Assembly (NCBI RefSeq): GCF_001949145.1
Contig: NW_019091594.1
Span: 312,899-362,922 of the forward strand
DNA from: Acanthaster planci
Lineage: Eukaryota; Echinodermata; Asteroidea; Valvatida; Acanthasteridae
Direction: 5' to 3'
Length of the DNA: 50,024 nt
Both the position numbers and the translations under genes were made by a program. Positions within the stretch are counted from its first letter, which is position 1; each line of letters begins with the position of its first letter. This document shows positions 1 to 12,182 of the stretch, piece by piece. Below the pieces are notes generated by a model, which saw only the letters and a list, made by a program, of their open reading frames with translations, was not told where the DNA came from and did not search any database.

Positions 1-1103
1 GGTTAAAGGCACACTCGTCATAGCAGTATATCTCGTGAAGTACAAGATCTCATTGTCTTCAAATCTTACAGATATCATGAAAAGGGAGTGCTTCAGACTA
101 ACATTGACCTGATATGATAATGTCATCAAGTGGCAAATCAAGTGACATTAAAGGTACATTCTTTAAAGACCTATGTCTCGTGAACTACATGCCTGATTGG
201 GTTGAAATTTGGTAGATGGCAAGAATGGGAAGCGTTATAGACAAGGTGACATGATGTAAAGGGTGAAAAATTTTGTTATATCTCCTTATGTCTGAAAGGG
301 TTCCAATATTTTGTCCTAATGAGGTCATCAAAATTCTTACTAGAAACTTTGGGAATTATTTGTAGCTTTGGGATAGATGTTTGAGTAAGAAGTGAGAAAT
401 CCAAATGTGGTAGTATCTCAAATGAAGGAAAGCCATTTTCTTATGAAAAAAGAAAAATGCAGATAGGCCTTTCCTCTGTCCTAAAGACAGTTAAACCTCT
501 AGTTGGCTTTTTCACAATTTTGAAAAAAAAGGCATTCTTTTTGTTTAGTTTTTGGGTTTTTTACAAGTTGCGAAAAAGGCATTCTTTTTGTTCTTTTTTT
601 TTGCTGTTTTGGCAAAACAGCTTTTGTTTTCCTTAAAGTTTTTTTTCCAAACATTTTCTTGCACCAGTTGACTTTGACAGTTTACTATTAATATCTGATC
701 GACTTCAAACTTAGCAGACCTTTAGACAATCATGCAAGGATTGTCCTAAAAGAAATTTGTCATGATGACGTCATCACATCATTTATTTTTGAATTTTGAA
801 TATTTAATTATTATTAATTAATATTTTAATTAATGCGGACACTTTATCCAGGTGTTACTAACTAGTTTCAGAGACAAAATAACCACAAAATTTGAGACCA
901 CGCACAACTTTACTACGAAGTACATTCTTTATAAACTCATCAAAACATTTTGTGGTATGGAGCTCTACTGCTGAAACAGGCAAAGCTATGTGCATGCATC
1001 CTGCAGCGCGCCTAAGAATGACATCAACAGCTTAACATAAACAAAAGATTTGAACCGCATGTTTCAGAATTTGGCCCAACTCCCTGTGGAAAGAAAATGC
1101 ATC
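1..1103. other. Intron or flanking DNA, AT-rich, no gene seen
   Basis: No coding or RNA gene is visible. There is a tandem near-copy of about 47 bp (AAAAAGGCATTCTTTTTGTT at about 526 and 573), a 9-bp-stem inverted repeat at 603-621 (GCTGTTTTG/CAAAACAGC), and a strongly AT-rich stretch at 780-835. This is probably intron of the minus-strand gene. Confidence 0.6.
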
Positions 1104-1236
1104 TTTAACCACTTCATGCCGGGGCATTTTTCAATATTGATGATGCTGGGCCGGCATGACTATCATTCAAAAATTCATCATTTCATTTAACGGTCGTTTA
1201 TAGCCACACGAAGTAATCTTTAGGCACTACTCTAAG
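1104..1236 (+). repeat. Dispersed repeat R1, copy 1
   Basis: This begins TTTAACCACTTCATGCCGGG and ends CACTACTCTAAG. A second copy, about 85-90% identical by eye, is at 22086-22239, and the start of a third is cut by the window end at 50005. After the last CTCTAA this copy continues GTTGCC, whereas copy 2 is followed by a Harbinger-type MITE. Family unknown. Confidence 0.75.
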
Positions 1237-1925
1237 TTGCCAGGTGACCTTCATTGACGCCCGAGTTTTTCAACCAGGCCTGCAGCCTTGTAAAAAGAGC
1301 CCAAATTGTGCGGTGTTATATAACTTTCTTTTGTTCACGAACCTGGCTCAGTGTACTGCTGACCTCTTTTCAATAGGGGCCAGTTTAGCATGCAGCGGTG
1401 CTGTGTGGCTCATCGCAGTGGTGGTGGAGAGCTTTTGTCCCCGGTGGTAATCCGCTTGCTCTCAATGCCCCAAACCCTGGTATACGGTTTCAAAACAAGG
1501 CTGGATTATCACCACTTTTGAGAGCGAAAAATGTCGGTAATGCCCAGCAGCCTGGTCTTTTGTGCGGAGTACGGTCTTTTGTTACAGGGCCCTGTTTCCT
1601 TTGTCCGAGTTCGGAGACCCCGGCCAAGCCTATAAACCATACGTCTCCGATTCTGGAGTTCCGGCAGGAAGTGGTTAATATTTTTCTTGTCCTCATTTGT
1701 AGTTGATAAATCTTTTGCATTTTGGCTTTGTGGAGTCTAGTTTATCTCCTGAACCCTACATGTCAAATATCAAACCCTTTCAAGTACCACTTTAACAATT
1801 TTATATTTTCTTTTTAGCTGTATTGCACAAAAGTCTGAGATTACGAACATAAATATTTATTACTCTACGTTGGAAATATTAACAAAATGTAAAGCTAACA
1901 CTTAAAATGTGCATTAAAAACTCAC
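1237..1925. other. Intron, no gene supported
   Basis: There are two overlapping short open frames on the plus strand (1244-1450 and 1398-1706), but neither shows a known motif or splice context. The region directly follows repeat R1 and may be the rest of the same element. Confidence 0.4.
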
Positions 1926-2035
1926 CCTCTTTCTTTAAGATCAGCATTTTCTTTCTGCTCTCTGTCAAGCTGATCCTGGAAAGAATACTGCTGATTTTCA
2001 TAGCGTGCTTTGTTGGCCTCGTGTCTACGAATAAT
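1926..2035 (-). CDS. Coiled-coil (CCDC175-like) gene, internal exon H (last seen)
   Basis: This 110-bp exon lies after a 10-kb intron. The acceptor is ATACTTAG and the donor GTGAGT. It starts in phase 0 with IIRRHEANKARYE and ends with two bases of a split codon after LKERG. It is rich in Gln, Glu, Arg and Lys, so still coiled coil. The next exon must begin with one base of the Gly codon. I saw no convincing one in 1-1925, so the 3' part of the gene probably lies beyond the window. Confidence 0.78.
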
Positions 2036-3195
2036 CTAAGTATTGAAATGTCAAAATAAAAAAAAATTAAATACAAACCAAACTTAGTCAAACATCTCCA
2101 TCAGAAATGAAGCCAAATCAAAAGTCAAATGTTGACAATAAAGATAGCTCGATATTTGCGACCTGACAATCACTGTTCAAAATTTGCATACATTTGTACA
2201 GCGAATGTATGGAGTGTAGTTGGTGCTATGTATTTATTCATTCCTAACTTTAACTGCATGGCCCATTCTGTGGAATCCACTGGTCTCCCATAGGCCCCAG
2301 CATATACAAACAGTACAAGAAAATAAACATGCATACATGTTCAGTGTTATCTGTACCTGGGACATGCATACACTCTGAGCATCTAAAGAAAGAAGTACGG
2401 TACAATAACAATGGGTGCTCATTGTTAGTGCACTGTGTTTCTTTTGTTGGATGTTCGTAGTGCATAGCTGTCAGAGTTATGCCAAATTCCTGGTATCAAT
2501 GGAGCATGCTCTATACCAAGAGGAAGAGCTAGGCAGACCTTGTGCCTCCCTTGTGGTTATGTATGCAATCACTGTAGTATTGTCAAAATTGATGAGAACT
2601 TGGTGGCTTGGATGAGCCCACTGAAATGGTGGGGAGCATTAAGACTACCTGTATCTCTACAGCAATGATATACATGTATGTAAGTTTCTGTGATAGTGCG
2701 AATCAGGTGTGGCCACCCCGACCAAGATGAAATGCATCCATGGACATTACCTATGTTTGTCCTGGTCTGGAAAAAAATCTGTTCGCAGGGTATGTGGTGT
2801 GGATTCATCCACTACTAGAGGTGTGGTTGGAGGAAAGAATCAACCGGACCCATGCGTTACATGGAGTAAAGGTTCAGATGATACTGTGTGAGGAGGTGGA
2901 GCTGGAGTGGATACATATGGAGTTGGCAGTGTGGCCTGCCATGAGTCCCAGTCCCAGTGCCAATGCTGGGGCCACATCTCCATAGCAACAGTTGGATGCA
3001 CTATTGGAAGTTAAGCAACCAAGCTTAGGTCGGAAAAGCTGTACTGGTTTTGAGGATGAATAGAGCTCCCCAAAGTGTGAGTGTCTGTGTGGGGATTAGA
3101 TACGATTTCTCCAAGTCGACAAGGAACCACAGTCATGCAATCATGGTTAACATTTTGTAGAGAGCTTCCCTGGCTTCCACCTTCCCATAGTCAAG
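2036..3195. other. Intron between exons G and H, left part
   Basis: Apart from short open frames around 2740-2985 on the plus strand with no motif I recognise, nothing is supported. A weak 5S-rRNA-like string (GGAAGTTAAGCAACC) at about 3006 is discussed among the rejected items. Confidence 0.4.
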
Positions 3196-3690
3196 AATTC
3201 ATTCAATAACGTTTATTAAGACAAATTCTTAACGGCCAAGAGCCGAATTGCGAAAGTCTACAAAAAAGAAAAATTACATTTAAAAACTTAATAAAAATAC
3301 AATATAACAATTATAATAATTGAGATTATTCATTTTCCCATGACTTCCAGTACAGGTCTACAAAATGATAAAGAAAAATGAAGGAAATGAGAAATATAGA
3401 GGATGGTGGAAAGAGAAAAAGATGTGTAGAGGAGATAGGTACATGTAAAGCAGAGAAAGACAAAAAAGGTGAGAGAAAAAAAGGCTACATGGAACACATC
3501 TTGTGGAGTTTACAACAAACAGAATGACATACAGACACAGAATAATGTATAGAAGATAAAGCATATTATACATGTATTTACATGTGCAATTACAATAATT
3601 AATTATGCATATATAAGACCTGCAATTTATCAAACACGTAAAATAATTATCTATATCCACAAATTATTTCTATTGCACGGGTAGCTTATA
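3196..3690 (-). mobile_element. LINE 3' end, 5'-truncated (CR1/L2-like)
   Basis: Read on the minus strand this stretch ends with AATAAACG, TTATTGAATG and AATTC, the A/T-rich short-repeat tail typical of CR1/L2-type LINE 3' ends. Just upstream is a CTTGGCCGTTAAGAATTTG segment. No reverse transcriptase coding is left, so it is a 5'-truncated copy. The left end is sharp at the tail; the right end is uncertain. Confidence 0.5.
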
Positions 3691-4130
3691 CAGTCCAATG
3701 GGTATAATCATAAAAATGATACATAATCAGTTTCTCATAATGGTGTGCACCAAAATAAATGTTCCAAAAGGATCAGTGAAGTATTATAAATCCATTCATT
3801 AATCTGCCACTTCATTACATTGGTTTTAACTACAATATATGTGAAGACTGTAACCTGCAGCCGATTTCCTGAAATGTGCCATAACTTTGAACCATGCGTA
3901 AGCCTTGCATTACAAATTTGTGCCATAGCTTCGCACTATACTTACATTCTATTTCATGGAAAACCACGTTTTGATAATATCAAATTTCTTGGGTAAGGAT
4001 GATGACAGCTTTTACAGTGGCTGTTACTTTCCAATAGTGTGTTGGGGGATGTTGTCATCCACAGGGTGCGTGAGATGCATCTAGCGGAGTAGTGTTGCTG
4101 CAGCTAGTATTACAGTCCCCACTGACTACC
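3690..4130. other. Intron, no feature seen
   Basis: No coding pattern, tandem repeat or clear inverted repeat is seen between the LINE tail and the start of the GC-richer LINE-associated region. Confidence 0.4.
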
Positions 4131-7130
4131 TTCTGCTACTGCCACTGGCTAGCTCAGGCAAACATGGAGATATGTGCTTAAGTCTCCCCTGCCAGTACAT
4201 AGCCTCTCCACCACCTCTCCTCGTGGCAACAATCCGTAACTGGGCATCTTGAAACCCCAGGCTGAATCAGTAAGGGCTCTCAGAGTTGCAGGGGACCCCA
4301 CAGACATCGTGTGCAGGCCATGGCATGTGAAACCATGGCAGCAAGTGGTGAATTCCTGCCCGGACGCCTCTGACATTATGGAGTAGCGACTGGATGGACT
4401 TCTGACCAGGCATCTCTAATACTGGAACAGCGGCTGGCTGGAACCCACATGTATCTGGCGAAGGCTGACACTGCAGGTTGGAAAGAGCTCTACATCCTTG
4501 ACCAGAAATCTTCCTGAGAGAAAGACACCCTAAACAGTAAAGCTGCACCTGTCGGGGCCGTCTAACACATGGTAGTTTCTGCACCTAAACGACTACGAGT
4601 GTTGGCAGGCGAGAGGGTGGAGAAGGGACTGCACACCCCTTTTCACCATAAAATCTCACGTGCCGGACAGGCATACAGGTTGCCAAAAACAAGCTAGGTG
4701 TCACTTGTACCAAACTGTGTTCAAGTCCTGCAGCAATGGAGAAGTGGCGATCGGAATAGCCAGAGGATGCTGCTAGGAGTTCTTAGCCATGATACTGTAC
4801 GCAGGTGGCTGTGGGATGATGATCGTCCATAGTATACAGGGGTAGATGCAGTGCCATATTCACCCACAAAGACAGAGCAGCCCTTTTCAGAGACAGCATT
4901 TATCTCCCGACAAGAGGGAGAGATAAAAGGATTCCTAAGGAAAGCCTACCTCATCATGCACCTGGCAGGAAACTGCACCTGCCTGGGCATCCGGCCAAGC
5001 GGTTGAAACAACAGAAAGAATTTAAGGAAGCGCCTAATCTTTTTGCACTGTGCTCCTTGCCAGGACACTCATACAGTACGAGGTTGCCATAGCAGCCCTG
5101 AAAGACACCAGATTTGCTTGGGAAAAACAGCTTGAGGAAGTTGATGGAGGCTATACAGGGGTCAAACTTAACCTCTTTTTCCTGGTAGCCAGCAAGACCA
5201 GTACTTCAAAATTTTCACTGGTCCTGCTGAAAGTTTGGTGGTCCCATACCAGAACCGCACACTCAGCCGCATGAGCAATCCGTGATGAATTGCTTTTTTA
5301 GTTAGCCCGCTCGGGTAGGCCATGCCATAAATTTGTTTGCCTGAATAGGATCAACACTTCCCAAGATTCCTCGGAATCCATGATTATTATGGTTATTTCA
5401 CTTAGGCCTTCTACAATACACACAGTCTTTTATTAGGCCCCAGAACAGTTGTAGTAATTTGCCTCTCAAAAATAGGATCAGTAGAGGTCGGGAGTTTTTT
5501 TTGTTTAGAGGGCGATTTTTTGTGCTGATTGAATGACATCAATGGGGACGACGGCTTCCAAAATTATCTCAAAACAGGATTAACACCTGTCTTAAACTAT
5601 GTAAAAATTTCTACATTCGGCAATTTACAAGAAAATTCTAGACAATTCACACAGTGCTACTCTGGCAATCACAACTGCAATCACAACGGCGGGATCCAGA
5701 GCAGCTTTATTATTAATATTAAATGCATTGAGCTTTGCGCATGTGTTTTCATCACTGCGACAGCGAAAAGTGAATGGAAACTCATGAAAATAACTTTTAT
5801 TTTTCAAAAATTGCAAATGTGAGTAGTAAGATATATAAAAAGCACATTTTCATGTGAGAAAAAGTTATTGAAAGATGTTTGTGAAGACAGAAAAGACATC
5901 AGATTTCAACTGGCCCACCGGACCACCAGTTTAATTAGATCAGCCGGTCCACCAACTTTTCTACTTGCCTCGAGCCAGCGGACCACCATTAATATCGACC
6001 CCTGCTATACTTTTTCGGGAAGTCTGAAGACGCCCCAAGGAGCTCCGGTGTCGGATTCACTACTCACACTAAGCTTACTAGGCAGCTCAATAGCTTGCCC
6101 CGTGGGATCAATGATCGATCCTGCGTCTCAAGCTCACAAGGGACTTCCCTGCCACCACTCTTGGAAGTCAACAGCAAGGACAAACTCTTCATCCTTGGAG
6201 ATTTTAATGCACGAGTTGGAGTCAATTACACCTCCCTGGCCGAACATCATAGGACACCATGGGACTGGAAAGTGTAACTCAAACAAAGTGATGTTGTTAT
6301 CGCTGTGTGCTCAGCATGAGCTGTCCATCACCAACAGCAAGCTGATAAGTTCAAGAACGCCTGGATGCATCCTCGATCAAGGCAGTGGCGCATGCTGGAC
6401 TACACTATAGTACACCAGAGAGACCAGCGTGATGTCTACATAAAACACTGCATGAGAGGAGCAAACTTCTGGTCCAATCATCGCCTCCTCTAGAGCAAGG
6501 TGAACATACAGCTAGTTGGGAAAAAGAAGACGGCCTGAGACAAGCCCATCCGGAAGCTGAACATTGCTTGGCTAACCACCAACAAGGAACTGCTACAGCG
6601 AAATCTTCACGGATCCCTGTCTAAAATCAAACAGGAGCATGGAGGCTTGGAAGAGAAATAGAGGTTCTTCAGAGAGGCTGTTTACAGTGCCGCAGCTGAT
6701 ACCCTCGGCTTCATGGCGAGGAAGCATCAAGATGGGTTCGATGAGAATAAAGAAGACATCCAGAAGCTCATCAACAAGCTGCACAAGGCCCACAAGGATC
6801 ACTTTGACGATAATATCTGTAACAAGAAGAAATAGGACTACCTGCAGGTGAGGCAAGTTCTGAAGAAACTGCGGCCACTGAAGAACAACTGGTGGGAGAA
6901 GAAGGCCGAGGAGCTACAAGCAGCAACAGCAGAACCATAACATGAAGACACTTCATGATGAACACTTTATAGGCCCAAGGCATCTGGTTCAACACCAGTA
7001 AATCTTCCGACCAGTCCACCCTGCTGACCAAAAAGACTGACATACTCGCACGCTGGGTAGAACATTTCAGCAGTGTCCTGAACAGAGAGTTAACCTTTGC
7101 TGTAGAGGCAATGGCATCCCTGCCACAACT
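4130..7130 (+). mobile_element. Decayed non-LTR retrotransposon (endonuclease part), split by an insertion
   Basis: The endonuclease coding is in two pieces. At 5065-5156 the frame reads TLIQYEVAIAALKDTRFA and then LEEVDGGYT, the N-terminal half of an apurinic-type LINE endonuclease. From 6004 it resumes with YTFF. Later segments read [17 protein letters not shown], a conserved WMHP region, and a CMRGANFWSNHRLL-like HRLL motif. A linker region up to about 7125 includes a LARWVEHFSSVLNRE segment. The product would have nicked target DNA for retrotransposition. It has many stops and frameshifts and no reverse transcriptase core, so it is dead. The 4130-5040 part is GC-richer and may be its 5' region; that is inference. 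The insert at 5157-6003 is annotated separately. The family resembles those often annotated as craniofacial development protein 2-like. Confidence 0.75.
5157..6003. mobile_element. Small inverted-repeat DNA transposon inserted in the LINE (hAT-like)
   Basis: The element starts CAGGGGTCAAACTTAA and ends with the inverse of CAGGGGTCGATATTAA. Sequence flanking both sides contains CTATA (GCTATAC at 5150-5156 and again at 6004-6010), a target duplication of 5 bp, or 7 bp if the terminal repeat is read one base shorter. Removing the insert rejoins the LINE endonuclease frame at GGYT/YTFF. Subterminal copies of TGGTGGWCC lie near both ends. The CAGGGG ends suggest the hAT superfamily; the short duplication is unusual for classic 8-bp hATs. 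I see no transposase, so it is non-autonomous. Confidence 0.7.
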
Positions 7131-7707
7131 CTCCATGAAAGGATCGACTTTAATTCCTTTCAACTTGCAGTTACTCATGCTAGATAAAAAGAGCTCTACT
7201 CATCTGTATTATATTCTTACCTCTGCAGTGAAGGTTGTCTATAGGTTTAATGATAGATGGGAAATGAAGCTGGCTTGTAATCTCCCTCTTACTGAATGGT
7301 TGGAATTATGTAGTTTGCCCATTCAGTTGAAGTGATACTAAACTGCTTTTGGAAAACAAAACCATCCTTTTCACCATTTCAAATAACTCCAGGAATGTAC
7401 TCAATTTAGTTCTTTAATTCTTTTCCATATTTATAAGATGAAAATGAACAGGAGTAAACTACCATTTGTAGTGTTTAAAGGTGATTTAAAAAGATATTAT
7501 GCCTTGAAAAGATTCATTTTCACCTCTAATGGAAATTCTGCTAAATTCAGTACAAAATGGGGACTTTTTTCTTTCTTTGCTGTGTAACTGATTAATGTCT
7601 AAGGTGAATTGACTGTGTTTTGATTTCCTTTCTTTGTTAAATATAATGTAATACACCAAGAGAAACTTGAATAAAAGGCCCCGAGTTGGGGAAAAAAAAC
7701 AACTTTG
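7131..7707. other. Intron, no gene supported
   Basis: This AT-rich sequence follows the LINE relic. An open frame at 7111-7335 begins inside the relic and has no motif of its own. Nothing else is recognised. Confidence 0.4.
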
Positions 7708-7825
7708 AGATAACCGGATGTGGTGCTGTGGACAGTTACAGAGGTATTTTTTTTTACATAAAAGCCAATTCTTTTTTGGAGAAATAGTCGGCCTACAAGA
7801 TAAAATGATCTTTTAATTTAAAGAC
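7708..7825 (+). repeat. Dispersed repeat R2, copy 1
   Basis: This matches 29836-29948 in the same orientation: GATAACCGGATGTGGTGCTG, then GACAGTTACA, AATAGTC and GATAAAATGATCTTTT in the same order. Roughly 80% identity by eye with small indels. Not coding; family unknown. Confidence 0.7.
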
Positions 7826-9480
7826 CAACTCCAACGATGATAACTTTTCTCAAAGTGAATCCTATTCAGAAAAGTCAAGTCTGATAAAAGTGGCACTATC
7901 AATATCTCCCTTGAAATACACATTTTTGTGTTAATAAAACATGGTTTTTGTACCCACTGCAAGTCTAATCTGGCATAGTAAAAATGGACGTGTCATCACA
8001 ACTCAATAGCATCTAACAAATATTGTTTTTTGGTGATGTTTTACCATAGAGAGAAATACCACATTGTGTGTGCTTTAAGCATGCATAGCAAGCGTAGCTG
8101 CAGATGACAGCACAAACTTGAAGAATGCTCTAATTCTTCAGAAACTCAAGCGTTTCAAGAGTAGAAAATCACTTGAAGTTCCTGTGCACTGAAGTGATTT
8201 TACTGAGAGTAAGTGTCCCAGTTCCCTGAAACCAAATGAAAAGGAAGGGAGGCTTCATTCAAGCAAGGGTGTGGTCCTTATCAGTATCTTGGGTTTATTA
8301 GCCTGTGAGACTGAATTTGACATCAAAGTGATCTTCCTTTAGCTACCATAACAGATGTTTGCGAGTGACTTGGAATGGTATAAAGAAAGCAAGTGGAGTT
8401 GCAGCAGACTCAAATGAAGCCTATACCACAGCACTAAGTCTACCCCGTTGGCCATTAGTCTGCCATCAGTCTGAGAAAGTGGAGCCAGGCAAAGACTGGA
8501 AGCAAATGAGTGGACTGAAGTGAGACGGGTACTTTTGTAGATTGGAAACTCGTCTGGCCTTCGGGTGATAATGCCTCACTGCTGAAGTCACTAATCGCCC
8601 CAAGGTTAGTTGGGAGCTGGGATAGTACCAGCTTTCATTTTTTAATTTTTTTTTGGATGATGAGGAAGCCGATTGGGTAGTGAGGTTGCAGGTAAGGTGG
8701 GTTGACTTTATGGCTCCTGGACTGTCTGACAATAAGTCAGTCGCCAAAGTAGTGGGGCATCATGATGTACAACTGTCGTAGACGGGCGGTGACGGTCTTT
8801 GTAACCCAACAAAACAGACAAGATGGGAAAGCTTGGGGTTAATACGTCTTCCCTCTGTACATGAAGTGGAAGAACCTGTGGACACATTTGTGAGGAAGTT
8901 CTTGGTGTAAATGAATCTGTTTGGTGGTTTCAGATTGATGATGAGATGCCCTTTGTCTGATTTCTATTTAGGTGCAAGGAAGAACCTTGACAAGCATTTT
9001 ATCTCAGACCCCAATGCGAAGCGTTAGTCTTTCAATGGGACTGGAATTTGGCCCTAGTGTCAGTCCGAGGCCGTATCTTGCAAGGAGTCTGCAAAAAAAT
9101 GTAAACGGCCACAAGCAGGCTTAAGATTGGTGATCACAAGTGGCGAAGCGTTGTTGTCATTGGTGACACAACCAGAACACACAGGAGGCTCGCCCCAGGC
9201 GAGCTTCATTCAATCTTAGAATGGTGCAAGTTGAAGCTCAGTGATGAGTAGGATAACTCTGATGAGGCAAGAGTTTGGATTGGCAGGGATAGCACAGCTT
9301 GTTGTATAGCCACAGGCAGCATTTAACAGAACGATTGCTTCCTGATAGCGTAGATCCCTTCCAGTATGTCCAGAATTCACCAGTGGAGCAGTACTTGCCT
9401 TAGATTGGTAATGTCTGGAGGTGAGCCCTCAGTAAGTTGTAGCACAAAGAAGGTTTAAATAATGAAGCCCTTGTCTCAGT
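7826..9480. other. Intron, no gene supported
   Basis: A minus-strand open frame at 8466-8747 has no motif I recognise. The 8400-9300 part is GC-richer than its surroundings and may be old transposon sequence, but I could not identify a domain. Confidence 0.35.
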
Positions 9481-9507
9481 TGATTGATTGAGAAAATTAT
9501 ATCCCAA

Positions 9508-9538
9508 GACGAAACAGGTTTTTTTAACCTTCGTCAGG
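9508..9538. other. Strong hairpin
   Basis: GACGAAACAGGTT, a T-rich loop and AACCTTCGTC form a stem of about 11 pairs with a two-base bulge. CCTGACGAAGG and GTTTCGTC on the other strand resemble short conserved strings near the ends of Penelope-like elements, but no reverse transcriptase is found nearby. Confidence 0.4.
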
Positions 9539-9539
9539 T

Positions 9540-11756
9540 ACTTCCTGGTATCAACAACAGAAGTTGAAGTCTTCTGCAGGGCAGACAGAACATGTTATTC
9601 TCTGTCAGAGAGTGTACACTAGACCATAGTATACTGGGCTTAGGAACATAAACTTTTATACATATGACCAGGTCCTATCCCGTAAGGTACCAGTAGGGCT
9701 CTGAGAAGACAGGAACCCATCACCGGAAATAGCTGATGAGAACAAAATTAATATTTCCTGATCAACAAATGCAATTTCCACAATCCAGTTTGTCTATTGG
9801 CCCAATGACTACTGGCATTAAAGGAAAGAATAGAGCTAGCGCCCATATTCCCCCTTCATTTCAGTCCTGAAAGCACAACTAGAGGAACCGACCCATGGCA
9901 TCTAAGAATTCATGGCTAGCCATAGTTTTGTTTGGCCCTGTGACAATCACAGTTAATAGAACTTGGGCATGCCCATATTGGGGTAAATACCGTTTCAGCC
10001 AGAGCGTCAGGGCAATGTCACCATCACTCCCATTTCAGTACAATATGGTACTCAATATGGTATCCGGACAAGACAGCTGAGGGACACCATATTTCTCTCT
10101 TACCAAAATTACGGTGGGAGAGGTGGTTATGGGATGAAACAGGAGCGATGCCCTTGGGCATTGATTTTTTTTTTTTTCACAGAACGAGTGGATGAATTGG
10201 ATCCATGGCAGGCACATCTGGGTCTGGTGCGGTAGAAGCCAGCAGGGGCTTTTTGCTCAGACACCGACTAAGGGTAGCCGGCGTCCGAGGGAGCAGGAAG
10301 AGCTAAAGGCTGGTCCCCAGGCAGTCCTGAGATTGGCTGGTATGAGTCAACCACTGTCGATCGAAAGACCAGCCGAACTTACGTCCGGATTGCCAGAAAT
10401 ATGAGAAAATAACACTCTTACGAACAAAGATAGGGAGCTTGTACAAAAGGTCAGCACAATTTAACCGCACGCAGTCACCGCAGTTAAGCTCTGTTGCTAG
10501 GAACAGTGGCAACTGTGTTGAAGTTTACTCATGCAAAGAGCATTTAATGAAGCAGCCCCAGGATGAACGTAATTGTTATGTTGATGCTCTTGAATTATAT
10601 ATGCCTGCTGCAGCAACCATGGTCAAGCCGAACATTGTATGTGTGGTGCACAGACAGACCATCGCTGTACATACATGTTGGAATGTGTAAAATGGGTGCC
10701 TCATCTGCAATTCAAAGTGTCAGGGACATGAACGCGGTCTTCTCAGACTGTCACAAAAAACAGACTCTACAAAGGTGATTTGCGCAATGCCCGAAAATGT
10801 ATGTTTTACTCAGCAAAATATATCGAATCACACACGGAGAGTGCTATCCTGTATTTCGACAGGCGCAGGTGTTCATGTACATGTATATGTACAGCATCAT
10901 TCACGCGCATGTGTACACCCACACATATGCAAGGATTCTGAAAATTGTCTCTATCTTTACCCTGCAAATGATGTGACTTTTGTCATTTCATGAAAACAGA
11001 GAAACACAGAGGCTAAGCTTTTTGTTAGGTGTTTGTTTACACTTACTATAAAATTAAACAACATTTTGCTTTGAAGCTCTGCTAGATTGTTCTTTCGATC
11101 AAAGAAAGTAAAATGATAGGAAAAACTCCCGATCAAAAAATTTTCAATTTTCCGGGCTTTTGTCACTTCTTGAAAAACACTGAATGAATCAAATATTTTG
11201 TGATGTGTTTAGAATAGTAATATTCACTGTCATATGAAAACATGCTTAATATGCATGTGAGATTTAAAAAAAAATACAGGTGAAAGCATTACACCAGGGA
11301 TTTTTAAAAGGCTTTCAATCGCCATGGATGATGACGAATTTAAATGGCATGCACATGTAGGCCTATGGGTACCTGCAAGAATGTGAAGATTCATCAACTG
11401 GAGCTCCCATCCAGGTAAGTAGTCTTTCCAACACAAACTGTGTCATGGAGGGGCATTAAGGGCTAGGGGACTGGATTCCAATAAATTAAATAGACGCAGC
11501 AGCCGCTGCTCTCCAAAGCGTCTGTGGAAGCATGGTGGAACCGACCACAGCCACGCTAGGGGGCTTTTTTAGTTCCTTTGATATGGTAAGTTGGCACAGG
11601 CAGTGGACAGTTGGCTGGTTGCTAAGGACCTATGAAAATCGCAGTGTCCATGTTCAAACTACGTTCAACGTTTTGGACAAGCTCCCTTACAACCATGACA
11701 ACCACAGATGGTAATACACGTGTAATTTAATCAGAAAGATGAAACGGATGATCAGG
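9540..11756. other. Intron, no gene supported
   Basis: There is a poly(T)-CACAG string at 10167-10183 that looks like a splice acceptor on the plus strand, but the reading frame after it closes within about 20 codons. Several TACATGTA octamers are at 10865-10890. No other feature seen. Confidence 0.4.
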
Positions 11757-11981
11757 TCAACACAGAACTGTGTAGCAACATTGGAGCTTAAAAACTCGAA
11801 GATGCCTAGAAAAGCACGTCCACTACATTACAGCACTGAGAAAAAAAGGACGAACATGGCAGCGTGACCGTAGTGCACAGTGGGGATACCAGGGATGATT
11901 AAGTCTTTTCAGCGAGTAACTACAGGTGCATGGGAAATTTGCATATGTAGTGACTGTTTGGGTTGGCAGAGTGCCGTAGAC
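11757..11981 (+). repeat. Dispersed repeat R3, copy 1
   Basis: This matches 38741-38975 in the same orientation. Shared blocks include TCGAAGATGCC, AGAAA-CAC and CTGAGAAAA, AATCTTTTCAGC and GGGAAATTTGCATATGTAG. Both copies contain an ATG followed by a frame starting MPRK; here it stops after about 18 codons. Confidence 0.7.
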
Positions 11982-12062
11982 TGATTCTGTTTCACAGAAA
12001 TCTATAAACATGAGTTACTGAAAATCAAATGTTAAAAAAATTGCTTGTTACCTGAAACATAC

Positions 12063-12182
12063 CTTTCTAATATCAGACAGTTCATTTTCACTGACAACCA
12101 ATTCTTCCTTCAGTATATCTAGCTCCTTCTTTTTTGCCATATTTGCCTCCTTCTGTCTTTTGGTTTTCTTTGTAGTGTCATG
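12063..12182 (-). CDS. Coiled-coil (CCDC175-like) gene, internal exon G
   Basis: This 120-bp exon has 40 codons and is phase 0 at both ends. The acceptor is TTTTCAG and the donor GTATGT. It begins HDTTKKTKRQKEANMAKKK and ends SENELSDIRK. The Lys-rich start followed by an LDILKEELVV heptad stretch is typical of a long coiled coil. No Cys/His metal-binding pattern, signal peptide or membrane segment is visible. Confidence 0.82.

Noticed and set aside
3000-3075. 5S-rRNA-like string GGAAGTTAAGCAACC and a GTACTGGTTTTGAGGATGAAT segment
   Set aside because: The order recalls the internal promoter part of 5S rRNA, but spacing is disturbed and the 5' and 3' arms that should pair are missing. Too weak for an rRNA or 5S-derived SINE call.
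3358-3660. 100-codon minus-strand frame rich in Phe, Leu and Tyr
   Set aside because: It lies in the AT-rich LINE 3' region; the hydrophobic run reflects T-rich codons, not a membrane protein.
10167-10250. Poly(T)-CACAG followed by a short open stretch, possible plus-strand exon
   Set aside because: The frame closes within about 20 codons and no matching donor or homologous pattern was seen.
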